Shown here one piece after another: positions 34,885 through 43,849 of a stretch of DNA of 64,000 bases. Every line of letters starts with the position of its first letter. The first letter of the stretch is position 1. The DNA is from an uncultured Bacilli bacterium. GTDB lineage: Bacteria > Bacillota_I > Bacilli_A > RF39 > UBA660. The notes beneath the pieces are model-generated. The model made no database searches, was not told where the DNA came from, and saw only the letters and a program-made list of their open reading frames with translations. The DNA is taken from NCBI GenBank assembly GCA_910583945.1, contig CAJTYF010000001.1, forward strand, positions 124,001 through 188,000, written 5' to 3'. Made by a program: the position numbers and the translations under genes.

Positions 34885-35160
34885 CAGGAGTGTTCTTTGA
34901 AAATTTGATATACATTCATCAGATACATTCCTATTGTTGATAGCACATTAGCAAGTACGCTTGTCGGTAAATGCTTGGCTATAAAATTAAGTAGCACTTA
35001 ATATGCAATGACAAACAATAGAATTAAAGATACTCCTGCCTAGCCACAGAATCACGCAATGGGGGCAGCTCGGAGAGATCCTCGGAGGGGTGGAATTCCC
35101 GTGGTAATAATGTAGCACATTATTCGTTTGATGATTTCCCGTAGGCTGAGGGGTTCAAGG
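34885..35160 (+). ncRNA. Candidate structured RNA of about 275 nt
   Basis: This gene-free stretch is bounded by terminators (34832-34879 and 35207-35243) and is visibly less AT-rich than its surroundings. Long-range pairing is clear: CAGGAGTGT (34885-34893) with ATACTCCTG (35030-35038), and inside it CTATTGTT (34931-34938) with AACAATAG (35014-35021). Local hairpins are CAAG-TACG-CTTG (34952-34963), TTAAGT-AGC-ACTTAA (34987-35001) and AATAATGT-AGC-ACATTATT (35106-35124). No reading frame of note is present. No promoter was identified and I do not recognise the class; it does not match tRNA, tmRNA, RNase P or intron hallmarks. Confidence 0.6.
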
Positions 35161-35206
35161 AAAAATATCAGTTGAAACAAAAATAAGAAAATAATTATGA
35201 AAATAT

Positions 35207-35243
35207 AAAAGCCAATTTATCATTAGATATTTTGGCTTTTTTT
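35207..35243 (+). terminator. Terminator after the structured RNA
   Basis: AAAAGCCAA at 35207-35215 pairs with TTGGCTTTT at 35232-35240 and continues into T residues; it may be the 3' end of the RNA transcript. Confidence 0.75.
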
Positions 35244-35263
35244 ACATATAGGAGGAAATAAAA

Positions 35264-35473
35264 ATGAAAAAAAGAAAAGTTTATAAGGTTAATGTTAAAT
35301 TGATATTTGAAACTACTATGGATCATTCACAAACAAGTATGCAAAAGGCACAAGAAGATGTAGATAGAGTTTTAACTAATTATTTAAAAGGGAAAAAGTT
35401 AAATATATTAAATTTGTTTGAAGAACCACCACGCATTATATATAAAGTTGAAATAAAGAAAAATGATAGATAA
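35264..35473 (+). CDS. Small basic hypothetical protein upstream of the MazF-like gene
   Basis: A 69-residue basic protein (MKKRKVYKVNVKLIFETTMD) with a strong AGGAGG ribosome site. It overlaps the MazF-like gene by 11 bp, the position usually held by an antitoxin, but it has no DNA-binding motif of the MazE or ribbon-helix-helix type that I can see. It may be an unrelated element gene or an unusual antitoxin. Confidence 0.5.
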   Translation: MKKRKVYKVNVKLIFETTMDHSQTSMQKAQEDVDRVLTNYLKGKKLNILNLFEEPPRIIYKVEIKKNDR

Positions 35474-35900
35474 TAGTCAAATTAGTAAGGGCGATATATA
35501 TTATGCAATATTAAATCCTGCAGTAGGAAGCGAACAAAGTGGAGAAAGACCTGTGGTGGTAATTCAAAACGACTTTGGAAATAAATATAGCCCAACAGTA
35601 ATAATTGCTCCATTAACCAAAGTATTAAAAAAAAGATTCCTGCCAACGCATATATTTATTCCTAAAAACAATTATTTAAGGTTTAATTCATTAGTGCTAT
35701 TAGAACAGACCAGAGTAATTGATAAAAGTAGGTTACAAAATTATTTAGGAAGACTTAATGATTTTCAAATACAGAAAATTGACAATGCACTTGTGGATAC
35801 ATTTGAAATAGATATAATAGGTTATTTAAAAAGTTTAGGATTAGGAGGAAAGATAGATGAAAGACAAAAGAAAGAATTATATAGTAACTATTATTACTAA
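35463..35900 (+). CDS. PemK/MazF-family toxin-like protein
   Basis: A 145-residue protein with MazF hallmarks: KGDIYYAILNPAVGSEQSGERP with VVVIQND directly after, a PTVIIAPLT strand and the FNSLVLLEQTRVIDKSRL segment. MazF enzymes cut mRNA at short sequences; the conserved GEQSG-RP and threonine region is intact, so activity is plausible. No standard antitoxin is adjacent, although the small upstream gene overlaps it. Proteins like this are common near the recombination genes of ICEs and may help element maintenance. Confidence 0.85.
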   Translation: MIDNSQISKGDIYYAILNPAVGSEQSGERPVVVIQNDFGNKYSPTVIIAPLTKVLKKRFLPTHIFIPKNNYLRFNSLVLLEQTRVIDKSRLQNYLGRLNDFQIQKIDNALVDTFEIDIIGYLKSLGLGGKIDERQKKELYSNYYY

Positions 35901-36057
35901 AAAAAGTAAATTAGATGTGTGTGTAAAAGCAGAAAATAAAAAAGAAGCAAAAGGTATGGTACAAGATGTCTTAATAAAGTGTAATTTGTTTGGTTTTAAA
36001 TCGTTAGAAGAATTTAAGTTTAGATGTTTAAGAAAATATAAGGAGGCTTTAAATTGA
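35857..36057 (+). CDS. Small basic hypothetical ICE protein
   Basis: A 66-residue basic protein (MKDKRKNYIVTIITKKSKLD) with two strands and a helix by appearance. The ATG has an AGGAGGAAAG ribosome site within the 3' end of the MazF-like gene, which it overlaps by 44 bp; it overlaps the next gene by four bases. Clearly co-translated with its neighbours. No function assigned. Confidence 0.5.
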   Translation: MKDKRKNYIVTIITKKSKLDVCVKAENKKEAKGMVQDVLIKCNLFGFKSLEEFKFRCLRKYKEALN

Positions 36058-36329
36058 AAAATATAGATATTACTGCATTACAAGAAAAATTAGAAAGATG
36101 TAGAAACACACCACTTAATGAAATCAATCCAGATGATGTGGATGATATAAAAGATATTAAAATTAGCAAAAAAAAGTCAAGTAACGAAAGAGTGCTTGAT
36201 TTTTTAATTGCTGCAAAAAATCCTTATGTATTTAAGGTAAATGGTAGATTAGTAAAGATAGCGTTTTCAAATAACGATAGGAAAGCAGAAGAATGTATTA
36301 CTAATGTAATTAAAAGCATATACAGATAA
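36054..36329 (+). CDS. Small hypothetical ICE protein
   Basis: A 91-residue protein started at a TTG with an AAGGAGG ribosome site. The first half (ITALQEKLERCRNTPLNEINP) is helical and the second half (NPYVFKVNGRLVKIAFSN) has strands. Proteins of this kind often sit directly upstream of serine-recombinase genes in Firmicutes elements. A role as a recombination accessory is possible but unproven. Confidence 0.5.
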   Translation: MKNIDITALQEKLERCRNTPLNEINPDDVDDIKDIKISKKKSSNERVLDFLIAAKNPYVFKVNGRLVKIAFSNNDRKAEECITNVIKSIYR

Positions 36330-36420
36330 GAAAATCAAATGTGCAAAATCAAAAATCGCACAATCGTAAAAATAGTTTATTTCTTCTAAAATTAGAGCGT
36401 AATTGAAAGGAGAGGATACT

Positions 36421-36888
36421 ATGAAAAAATCCGAAAAAAAGATAGCAGTATATGTGAGAACTAATAGAGAGTGTGTAGAAAGTATAAATTTACAAATAAA
36501 TTTGATACTTGCCTATTTAGAAAAGGAAGAAATGAAAGGACTATCTGGAATATATGCTGATTGTGGCTTTTCTGGAATAGATAAGAACAGACCAGAATAT
36601 ACAAGATTGTTAAATGATGTAAAGAAAGGGTTAATAAACACAATAATTGTATGCGACATATCAAGATTAAATAGAGATGTAATAGAACTAGAAAGTGATT
36701 TTGGAGAATTTATAGTAAAAGACCTAGTAAACATTATTGGTATTCAAGATGAATATTCTTCAGAAGAAAAAAGTTTATGTAAGCAAATCTCAAAAGCAAT
36801 TAACGAAATATACAAAAGGGATATGGCTGCAAGGAGAAAAGCAACAAGAGAATGGAAAAAGAGAAATCTTGCTAAAAGTGAGGTGTGA
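36421..36888 (+). CDS. Short serine-recombinase-like protein without the catalytic serine
   Basis: A 155-residue protein consisting only of a resolvase-type catalytic domain (IAVYVRTNRECVESINLQ, then VCDISRLNRDVIE). The strand that should carry Y-x-R-x-S reads YVRTN, so the nucleophile is Asn15; the two later arginines are kept. It cannot make the covalent DNA bond, but could form mixed tetramers with the two full recombinases downstream. The ATG at 36421 has an AAAGGAGAG site. It ends two bases before the next gene's ribosome region, so the three genes form one operon. Confidence 0.75.
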   Translation: MKKSEKKIAVYVRTNRECVESINLQINLILAYLEKEEMKGLSGIYADCGFSGIDKNRPEYTRLLNDVKKGLINTIIVCDISRLNRDVIELESDFGEFIVKDLVNIIGIQDEYSSEEKSLCKQISKAINEIYKRDMAARRKATREWKKRNLAKSEV

Positions 36889-36891
36889 TAT

Positions 36892-38589
36892 ATGCCTCGT
36901 AAAAGTAAAAAAGAAATAATTAGTTCATTAGAAGTAAAGTGGAATGTTGGAATATATTGCAGACTTTCTAGTGATGATGGCGATAATGCAGAATCAGATA
37001 GCATTAAGAATCAAAGAGAATTGATAACTTATTATTTAAAAAACGAACACGATTTAAAAATAGTGGATTACTATGTAGATGATGGCTATTCTGGAACAAG
37101 TTTTAATAGACCTGGATTTAAGAGAATGTTTAGTGATGTAGTAAATGGAAGAATCAATACAGTTATTGTAAAAGACTTATCAAGATTTGGAAGAAATTAT
37201 ATAGAGGTAGGAAATTATCTTGAATATAACTTCCCTTTATATAATGTAAGATTTATTGCAATAAATGATAACATTGATAGTTTTAAAGATCCAAAGTCAA
37301 TAAATAATGTGGTCGTTCCATTTAAGAATATTATGAATGATGAGTATGCAAGAGATATTTCTAATAAAGTTAGAAGCGTTTTACTTACTAAATCTAAAAA
37401 TGGGGAATTTGTTGGAGGAACAACACCCTATGGCTATAAGAAAGACCCAAAGGATATTCATCATTTAATTATTGATGAAGATGAAGCGAAAAATGTAAGA
37501 CTTATATATAAAATGGCTTTAAATGGAGATGGAATATTAAAAATATGCAAATATCTAAATAATAATCATATTTTATGCAGAAAAGAAATTCAAAGAAGAA
37601 ATAAATATCAAATAGATTTAGAATCTACCACAGTAGAATCAAAGTATAAATGGAGTAAAACAACAGTTAGTAACATTCTAACTAATGAAACTTATATTGG
37701 AAATTTAGTTTATAACAGAACTGGAACTATAAGTTATAAAAATCATAGGCAAGTATCTAAACCTAAAGAAGAATGGATTATTGTTAAAAATACACACGAA
37801 GGTATAGTTAATATTACAGATTTTGAAAAGGTTAGAAGTTTAATAGATGAAAGAAAATGCGATAGAAAAAAACCTTCTCAACCATCTATCTTTGGTTGGA
37901 AAATCAAATGTGCAGATTGTGGACACGCTATGTGTAGAATGGAAGATTTTAGAGGAAAAAGGGCCTGTTCTAACTTCTATTGCAGAAGTTATAAAACTCA
38001 AAGTGATGTGTGTTCTCCTCATAAAATAAGAACTGTAGATTTATATAGTACAGTTTTAGATATGATTATATTACAAATAAAAATGGTATTAAGTTTAGAA
38101 AAAACCATTGAAAAGGTTAAAAGTAATAGTGCAAGTAGTAATTATGAGCAAGAATATTTGGGTAAAGTTAATAAATTAAATAATGAAATAGATAAATTAA
38201 AAAAGTTGAAAAAAGTAAGTTATGAAGATTGGAAATTTGAAAAAATAAGTAGAGAAGATTTTTTGAATTATTCAAAAGATTATGATGAGAGAATTGAAAT
38301 ATATAATAAGGAAATAAAAGCACTTGAAAATGTTTATTTAGAAAATGTCAAAAACTTAAAAAAAGATGACTATTGGATAGAACATTTTAGAAGAAACAAA
38401 AAAGTTAAAGAATTAACTAAAGATATTATTGATGAACTAATTGAATGTATATATGTTCACGAGGGTGGAAATATATCAATTAAATTTAAGTATCAAGATG
38501 AATATGAAAAAGCAATGGAATTTGTTAAGGAAATGGAGGAATCAAAAAATGGAAAAATGGAAAGTTGCTGCTTATGTGAGGCTTTCTAG
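36892..38589 (+). CDS. Large serine recombinase A of the ICE
   Basis: A 565-residue large serine recombinase: catalytic domain with YCRLSSDD (Ser26) and KDLSRFGRNYIEVG, the recombinase domain (residues about 180-300), a zinc ribbon with IKCADCGHAMCR, and a coiled coil near residue 420-500. It likely mediates integration and excision. Stretches such as MNDEYARDISNKVRSVL are nearly identical, also at DNA level, to the next recombinase, indicating duplication. It overlaps that gene by 41 bp. Confidence 0.92.
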   Translation: MPRKSKKEIISSLEVKWNVGIYCRLSSDDGDNAESDSIKNQRELITYYLKNEHDLKIVDYYVDDGYSGTSFNRPGFKRMFSDVVNGRINTVIVKDLSRFGRNYIEVGNYLEYNFPLYNVRFIAINDNIDSFKDPKSINNVVVPFKNIMNDEYARDISNKVRSVLLTKSKNGEFVGGTTPYGYKKDPKDIHHLIIDEDEAKNVRLIYKMALNGDGILKICKYLNNNHILCRKEIQRRNKYQIDLESTTVESKYKWSKTTVSNILTNETYIGNLVYNRTGTISYKNHRQVSKPKEEWIIVKNTHEGIVNITDFEKVRSLIDERKCDRKKPSQPSIFGWKIKCADCGHAMCRMEDFRGKRACSNFYCRSYKTQSDVCSPHKIRTVDLYSTVLDMIILQIKMVLSLEKTIEKVKSNSASSNYEQEYLGKVNKLNNEIDKLKKLKKVSYEDWKFEKISREDFLNYSKDYDERIEIYNKEIKALENVYLENVKNLKKDDYWIEHFRRNKKVKELTKDIIDELIECIYVHEGGNISIKFKYQDEYEKAMEFVKEMEESKNGKMESCCLCEAF

Positions 38590-40147
38590 TGATGATGGCG
38601 ATAAGGCAGAATCTAATAGTATTACTAATCAAAAAAGTTTAATTAACTTATTTTTAAAGAATAATAGCGATTTAAAATTAAAAGACTTTTATATTGATGA
38701 TGGATTCACAGGTACAGATTTTAATAGACCAGACTTTCAAAGATTATTAAATGATATGAAAAATGGTAAAATAAATGCTATTTTAGTAAAGGATTTATCA
38801 CGATTAGGAAGAAATTATATAGAGGTAGGAAATTATCTTGAACAAATCTTTCCATTATATAATATAAGATTCATTGCAATAAACGATAATGTTGATAGTT
38901 TTAAAGACCCTAATTCAGTAAGTAATGTAATTGTCCCATTTAAAAATCTAATGAATGATGAGTATGCAAGAGATATTTCTAATAAAGTTAGAAGTGTGTT
39001 AGATACTAAAAAAGTAAATGGAGAATTTATTGGTTCTGTTGCACCTTATGGATACCTAAAAGATCCAAATAATAAGCATAAATTTATTATTGATAAAAAA
39101 GCAGCAACTATTGTGAGGAAAATATTTAAAATGATTTTGAACGGAAAGAGTAAAAGAGAGGTAGTGGAAGAACTAAATGAATTAGGTATTCTGCCACCTG
39201 CATTATATAAAATAGAAGAATCTACTTATAATTATAAAGTAACTGAATCAATGAAAACTTGGAGTACCAAAAAACTTGATAAGATTTTGAAAAATCAATC
39301 TTATACAGGAGATTTAGTACAAGGGAAAAGGAAAAAAATAAGTCATAAAATTCATAAAAATCTTGAAATAGATATGGATGATTGGATTATTGTCCCTAAT
39401 CATCATAAGGCATTAGTAACAAAAGAGGAATTTGAACAAGTGCAAAATATAATTTACAATAGAGATATAAGGATTCAAAAGAATAATGAATATGATTTAT
39501 TTTCTGGGCATATAAAGTGCGAAAAATGTGGTTGCAATTTAATATTGAGAAAGTCTAAAGGATATGAATATTACTATTGTTCTTCTTATTTATATAAGAA
39601 AAGTTGTTCTAGCCACGCTTGTGCAAAAAAGAAATTAGAAAAGGACATATTAGATGTTGTTAATCAACATATTAACCTAATTGTTGATATAGATAAGAAA
39701 ATTGAATGTATAGTAAAAAATAGTAATGTAAATTATGACTTGGAGATTTTAAATAATCGTTTAGAAGAAAATAATAAGAAAATCGATAAGTATAAACTAC
39801 TTAATGAATCTTTAAAAGATGATTTAGCAAATGATTTTATAACTACTAAAGAATACAATGAGTATAAAAAAGAATATGCAGATATATTATTAAAGTTAAA
39901 AAAAGAAACTAACGAGTTAGAAGATAAAATAGAAAAAATAGACTTTAAATCGGAACAAAATAGAGAATGGATAGATAAATTTAAAGTCAGAGAAAATATA
40001 AATGAATTAAGTAAGACAGTTATAGATGAGTTAATTGATAATATCATTGTAAATGATGATAAAAGTATAATGACAGTTTTTAAATATGAAGATAAATATT
40101 TTGAGGCAAGTAACTTTATAAATGAGCATAAATGTGATATAATATAG
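38549..40147 (+). CDS. Large serine recombinase B of the ICE
   Basis: A 532-residue large serine recombinase. The ATG at 38549 (MEKWKVAAYVRLSSDDG, Ser13) has a GGAGGAA ribosome site inside the upstream gene; a longer reading from 38441 would duplicate sequence out of frame of the recombinase A end. It has the zinc ribbon IKCEKCGCNLILRK and a coiled coil (residues about 395-480). It is the last gene of the element, about 55 bp before rbgA, as expected for a recombinase next to the attachment site. Confidence 0.92.
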   Translation: MEKWKVAAYVRLSSDDGDKAESNSITNQKSLINLFLKNNSDLKLKDFYIDDGFTGTDFNRPDFQRLLNDMKNGKINAILVKDLSRLGRNYIEVGNYLEQIFPLYNIRFIAINDNVDSFKDPNSVSNVIVPFKNLMNDEYARDISNKVRSVLDTKKVNGEFIGSVAPYGYLKDPNNKHKFIIDKKAATIVRKIFKMILNGKSKREVVEELNELGILPPALYKIEESTYNYKVTESMKTWSTKKLDKILKNQSYTGDLVQGKRKKISHKIHKNLEIDMDDWIIVPNHHKALVTKEEFEQVQNIIYNRDIRIQKNNEYDLFSGHIKCEKCGCNLILRKSKGYEYYYCSSYLYKKSCSSHACAKKKLEKDILDVVNQHINLIVDIDKKIECIVKNSNVNYDLEILNNRLEENNKKIDKYKLLNESLKDDLANDFITTKEYNEYKKEYADILLKLKKETNELEDKIEKIDFKSEQNREWIDKFKVRENINELSKTVIDELIDNIIVNDDKSIMTVFKYEDKYFEASNFINEHKCDII

Positions 40148-40202
40148 GGGACTTTTTACTTGAAATAAAATAGTAAATTATAGAAAAAGGAGGGATTTTT
40201 TT

Positions 40203-41087
40203 ATGGAAAAAATCAATAAAAATAGCAGTACAGAAAGTTTTTCTAAAGTCTCCATTAACTGGTATCCAGGCCACATGGCTAAAACCAGAAGAATTATAGA
40301 AGAAAAATACAAACTCATAGATATAGTCTACGAATTAGTAGATGCAAGAATGCCTTTTTCATCAAAAATAAAAGACATTTATGATGTGATTAGAAATAAA
40401 CCAAAAATTCTTATTATGACAAAAAAAGATTTATGTGACATGAAAATAACCAAAAAATGGGTATCGTATTATGAAAATTTAGGAACAAAGGTCTTATTAG
40501 TAGATTTAAATAACGCCAGTGATTTTAAGAAAATCATTGACGTAACCAATGAAATTATGGCTTCTCTTCAAGAAAAAAGAGAAGAAAACGGCATGAACTC
40601 AAAAGAGATACATGCTTTAGTTGTAGGAATCCCCAATGTCGGCAAATCAACATTAATCAATAAAATGGCGAATCGCCATGTGGCAGAAGTAGGAAATACA
40701 CCAGGAGTGACAAAAAATGTAACGTGGCTAAAAACCCCATATAATATTTCATTATTAGACACGCCAGGTATTTTATGGCCGAAATTAAGTAATAGTACAG
40801 TTGCTTACAATCTCGCATCTTTAGGAACCATTAAAGAAGACATTTTGCCTATTGATGAAGTAGCCATTTACATACTAGAAACTCTATTTAAATACTATCC
40901 AGATACTCTAAAAGATAGATACCAAATTGATAATCTTAATGACATTGAAGAAATTTATGAAAAAATTGGTAAAAATATCGGAGCTATAAAAAACGGAGAA
41001 GTTGATTACACGAGAGTGAGTAAAAAAATCATTAATGATCTTAGAATGGAATTAATAAAAAACATTACTTTTGATCAAAACATTTAA
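40203..41087 (+). CDS. rbgA: Ribosome biogenesis GTPase RbgA (YlqF)
   Basis: A 294-residue circularly permuted GTPase needed for late assembly of the 50S subunit. The order of motifs is G4 (MTKKDLCD) first, then G1 GIPNVGKSTLIN and G3 DTPG, which is typical. The N-terminus INWYPGHMAKTRR is the family signature. The ATG at 40203 follows an AAAAAGGAGGG ribosome site. It is the first chromosomal gene after the ICE, so part of its promoter region might lie in or near the attachment site. Confidence 0.95.
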   Translation: MEKINKNSSTESFSKVSINWYPGHMAKTRRIIEEKYKLIDIVYELVDARMPFSSKIKDIYDVIRNKPKILIMTKKDLCDMKITKKWVSYYENLGTKVLLVDLNNASDFKKIIDVTNEIMASLQEKREENGMNSKEIHALVVGIPNVGKSTLINKMANRHVAEVGNTPGVTKNVTWLKTPYNISLLDTPGILWPKLSNSTVAYNLASLGTIKEDILPIDEVAIYILETLFKYYPDTLKDRYQIDNLNDIEEIYEKIGKNIGAIKNGEVDYTRVSKKIINDLRMELIKNITFDQNI

Positions 41088-41118
41088 AAAGAATTCAGTT
41101 CATTATGAATTCTTTTTT
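41086..41118. terminator. Bidirectional terminator between rbgA and mscL
   Basis: AAAAAGAATTC at 41086-41096 and GAATTCTTTTT at 41107-41117 form a perfect stem with A/T runs on both sides; it serves the two convergent genes and overlaps the lysine-rich end of mscL. Confidence 0.8.
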
Positions 41119-41537
41119 TTAGTTGTGGTTTTCTTCTTACTAGTGGTTTTCTTTTGTTTTAAAAGTTCATCACGAATCTCTAATAAAACAGAAAGTTCGG
41201 TGTCAGGAAGGGGCTCTTTCTTTTCGTCTTCAGTAGTTTTCTTATGACCTAATTTTGATAAATTATTAATAAATTTTACAAAAATAAACACACAGAAAGC
41301 GACAATCAAAAAATCAATAACATTTTGAATAAAACTTCCATAAGTAATCGTAGCCTTATTAATCGTAATAGAAAGGTTACTAAAATCGATTCCCCCTAAA
41401 ACAATTCCAATCAAGGGCATCAAAACATCATTAACTAAAGAAGTAACAATTTTTCCAAAAGCACCTCCTACAATCACACCAACCGCTAAATCCACCACAT
41501 TTCCTCTAGAAATAAATTCTTTAAATTCTTTTATCAT
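41103..41537 (-). CDS. mscL: Large-conductance mechanosensitive channel MscL
   Basis: A 144-residue MscL. The N-terminal amphipathic helix and first membrane segment read [20 protein letters not shown], followed by the periplasmic loop and second membrane helix ([19 protein letters not shown]) and a charged tail ending in poly-Lys/Thr. The channel opens under osmotic downshock. The lysine- and threonine-rich tail is a little longer than usual. An AGGTTAT-type ribosome site (GGAGGTTATTTC) precedes the ATG. Transcribed opposite to the Nudix gene. Confidence 0.95.
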   Translation of the reverse strand: MIKEFKEFISRGNVVDLAVGVIVGGAFGKIVTSLVNDVLMPLIGIVLGGIDFSNLSITINKATITYGSFIQNVIDFLIVAFCVFIFVKFINNLSKLGHKKTTEDEKKEPLPDTELSVLLEIRDELLKQKKTTSKKKTTTKKKNS

Positions 41538-41618
41538 GAAATAACCTCCAAATCTGGAAATAGTATAACATTAAAGTCTTTTATTTGCTATAATAATGAA
41601 AAAGAAAAGAGTGAAAAA

Positions 41619-42245
41619 ATGGAATATTTAGATATTTATGACGAACAAGGACAATTTTTAGGAAAAGAAGAAAGAAAGATTGTTCATGAAAAAGCGTTGT
41701 GGCACAATACGGTTCATTGTTGGCTTTATGATGAATTTGGCAACATCTATTTTCAAATTCGTAAAGATAAAAATAAACTTTATACAACCGCCTCAGGTCA
41801 TGTTTTGGCTGGAGAAACCATAAAAGAAGCTTTTGGAAGAGAAATAAAAGAAGAATTAGGCTATCAAATTAATTATGAAAATGCGGAACTCATAACCCTC
41901 AACAAATTTAGAATGGATCGTGAAGAAAAAGATGGAAGTCTATTTAGAGATCGTGCTTTTGCAAATGTTTATGCCTGTTTATTTGAAGAAAATTTGAGTG
42001 ATTTAGATTTTCAAGAAGAAGAACTAAATGGAATAGTGAAAATAAATGCTAGAGAAACTTTAGATATATTAACGGATGAATCCGGAGATTGTCAAGCAAC
42101 CGTTTCTTACAAAGAAGAACAGAAACTAAAAATAAAAAAAGAAACGATTTATTTTGAAGATTTTTTAGTAAATCCTGGCGAAAAAGCTTTAGAAAAATAT
42201 GGAGAAGTCTTAAACTTTATTTTAAAGAAAGTTTCCAAAAAATAA
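41619..42245 (+). CDS. Nudix hydrolase
   Basis: A 208-residue Nudix hydrolase. The Nudix box is complete: GHVLAGETIKEAFGREIKEE followed by LGY (residues about 67-89), with the glutamates that bind magnesium. The N-terminal half (LDIYDEQGQFLGKEERKIVH, then WHNTVHCWLYDEFGN) resembles the IPP-isomerase-like or YfcD-type branch. It is preceded by a TATAAT box at 41589-41594. Substrate cannot be fixed from sequence; isopentenyl diphosphate isomerase activity is unlikely without its extra metal ligands being verified. Confidence 0.8.
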   Translation: MEYLDIYDEQGQFLGKEERKIVHEKALWHNTVHCWLYDEFGNIYFQIRKDKNKLYTTASGHVLAGETIKEAFGREIKEELGYQINYENAELITLNKFRMDREEKDGSLFRDRAFANVYACLFEENLSDLDFQEEELNGIVKINARETLDILTDESGDCQATVSYKEEQKLKIKKETIYFEDFLVNPGEKALEKYGEVLNFILKKVSKK

Positions 42246-42291
42246 AAATAGGCTATAATAAGAATTTAAAAAAACGAATGAAGGTGCAAGA

Positions 42292-42975
42292 ATGAATAAA
42301 CAATATATAATTATAGATGGAAAAGCCATTATTATTGATGAGCAAGAGAAGTGTGTAAAAACAGATTTATCACAAAATCTTGAAGAAATATTAATTAAAG
42401 AAAATGAAATAGAAATGCTAAACAATCATTTATTAAATATAGAAAATGAGATTGAGAAAAAGAGTGCGGGTATACAAGTTTCTAAAATTGCACTAGGAGT
42501 AGGATTGGGAATATTTACTTTAATGAGTATATTCAACTCATTTTCAAACATTAATGAAATAGTATCATTTTCTAATTTAATTAAATCATTTTTATATCAA
42601 AATATTCCAAATTTAATTGATATGACTATTATATTAAGTGTTGGTTTTATGCAAATTATCCCTTGGAAAAAAGAATTAGAAAGTGCTTGGATTCAACAAG
42701 TTTATTTAGAAAAAAAATTAACAAATAAAAAAAGTGAACTTGACATCTTAAGAAAGAATTCTGTTAATTTAGAAAATAAAATTGATTCAGTGAATGAAGT
42801 AAATGATAAAGAGGCTTTAGCTAAATTAAATCTTTATTTTGAAAAATTAGAAGAATACAGTATCAAAACCCAAGCAAGAAAAAAAGAAAAAGGTGAATAT
42901 GTGGTAGATGAACATATAGAAATAGAATTAAATGAATATACACGTACTATAAATTTAAAGAAAGGGAAAAAATGA
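42292..42975 (+). CDS. Membrane protein with flanking coiled coils
   Basis: A 227-residue protein: a coiled-coil-prone N-terminal part (about 30-60), two membrane segments (about residues 68-86 and 102-120), then a long charged helical region (about 125-200). No recognised domain. The last four bases overlap the miaA start (ATGA), so it is co-transcribed with miaA, but there is no sign of a functional link. It seems to be a lineage-specific membrane protein. Confidence 0.55.
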   Translation: MNKQYIIIDGKAIIIDEQEKCVKTDLSQNLEEILIKENEIEMLNNHLLNIENEIEKKSAGIQVSKIALGVGLGIFTLMSIFNSFSNINEIVSFSNLIKSFLYQNIPNLIDMTIILSVGFMQIIPWKKELESAWIQQVYLEKKLTNKKSELDILRKNSVNLENKIDSVNEVNDKEALAKLNLYFEKLEEYSIKTQARKKEKGEYVVDEHIEIELNEYTRTINLKKGKK

Positions 42976-43832
42976 TTGTTTGTATCGTCGGACCAACAGG
43001 TGTTGGTAAAACCAAAATGAGTATAGAACTCGCTAAAAAATATAATGGAGTAATTTTTAATTGTGACGCCACTCAAATTTATCAAGAATTAAACATCGGA
43101 AGTGCCAAAGTAGCCGAAGAAGAAAAAGAGGGAATTCCTCATTATTTAATAGATTTTGTTTCTCCTAGTGAATCGTACACGGTTTATAATTATCAAAAAG
43201 ATTTAAGAGAATTACTTGAAAAATTTAAAAATCGTTTTATAATTATTGTCGGTGGAACGGGTCTTTATTTAAAAGCTGGCCTTTATAATTATGAATTTCA
43301 AGAAGAAAAAAAGGAAGAGACGTATGAAGGATTAACAGACGAAGAACTGTATGTTTTAGCTTTAAAAAAAGATAAAAATTGTCCTATTCATCCTCATAAT
43401 CGAAAAAGACTTATTCGTTTTTTAAATCGAGAAAAAGAAAGTAAAAAAGAGGAGTTAAAACTCCTTTATAATGCTCTTTTTATTGGGCTAACTACCAAAA
43501 GGGAGCACCTTTATTCGATTATTAATCAAAGAGTAGATAAAATGTTACAAGAAGGCTTACTGGAAGAAGTAAAAAACTTGTACGAAAAATACCCTGAATC
43601 CAAAATTCTTCATAGCGCCATTGGGTACAAAGAATTTATCCCATTTTTTAAAAAAGAAGAAACGCTAGAAAACGTAATAGAAAACATCAAACAAAACAGC
43701 CGTCATTATGCGAAAAGACAATACACTTGGTTTAACAATCAAATGGACATAAAATGGTTTGAAGTCAATTATAGCCATTTTGATGAAACCATCGCCCAAG
43801 TGTTGGAATATATAAACGAAAACAAAAAATAA
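42972..43832 (+). CDS. miaA: tRNA dimethylallyltransferase MiaA
   Basis: A 286-residue MiaA, which adds the dimethylallyl group to A37 of tRNAs reading UNN codons. The P-loop GPTGVGKT (residues 7-14), the DATQIYQELNIGSAK segment and IIVGGTGLYLKAG are the family hallmarks; the C-terminal part includes HAIGYKEF-like IGYKEFIPFF and SRHYAKRQYTWF. Length is slightly short compared with B. subtilis but complete. Overlaps the upstream membrane gene by four bases. Confidence 0.95.
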   Translation: MIVCIVGPTGVGKTKMSIELAKKYNGVIFNCDATQIYQELNIGSAKVAEEEKEGIPHYLIDFVSPSESYTVYNYQKDLRELLEKFKNRFIIIVGGTGLYLKAGLYNYEFQEEKKEETYEGLTDEELYVLALKKDKNCPIHPHNRKRLIRFLNREKESKKEELKLLYNALFIGLTTKREHLYSIINQRVDKMLQEGLLEEVKNLYEKYPESKILHSAIGYKEFIPFFKKEETLENVIENIKQNSRHYAKRQYTWFNNQMDIKWFEVNYSHFDETIAQVLEYINENKK

Positions 43833-43849
43833 AAACACCGGAGGAAACA

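Larger units (their letters stand above)
1..40150 (+). mobile_element. Integrative and conjugative element (right part) carrying a BREX defence island
   Basis: Almost all genes in this stretch read on the plus strand. They include MobC, relaxase, coupling ATPase VirD4, a VirB2-like subunit, TrbL, PrgI, VirB4 and a wall-peptidase-like protein, which together make a conjugative type IV secretion set. Accessory genes and a BREX operon follow, and three serine-recombinase genes close the element just before the chromosomal gene rbgA. The left end is outside the window. The right end is placed near the stop of the last recombinase from gene content only; no attachment repeat could be identified. 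Confidence 0.85.

Noticed and set aside
34885..35160. Group I or group II intron, tmRNA or RNase P RNA
   Set aside because: No intron-encoded protein, no domain V-like hairpin and no conserved core sequences of these RNAs were found.
40100..40202. Exact right attachment site of the ICE
   Set aside because: The left end is outside the window and no repeat can be compared, so the boundary cannot be placed from this sequence.
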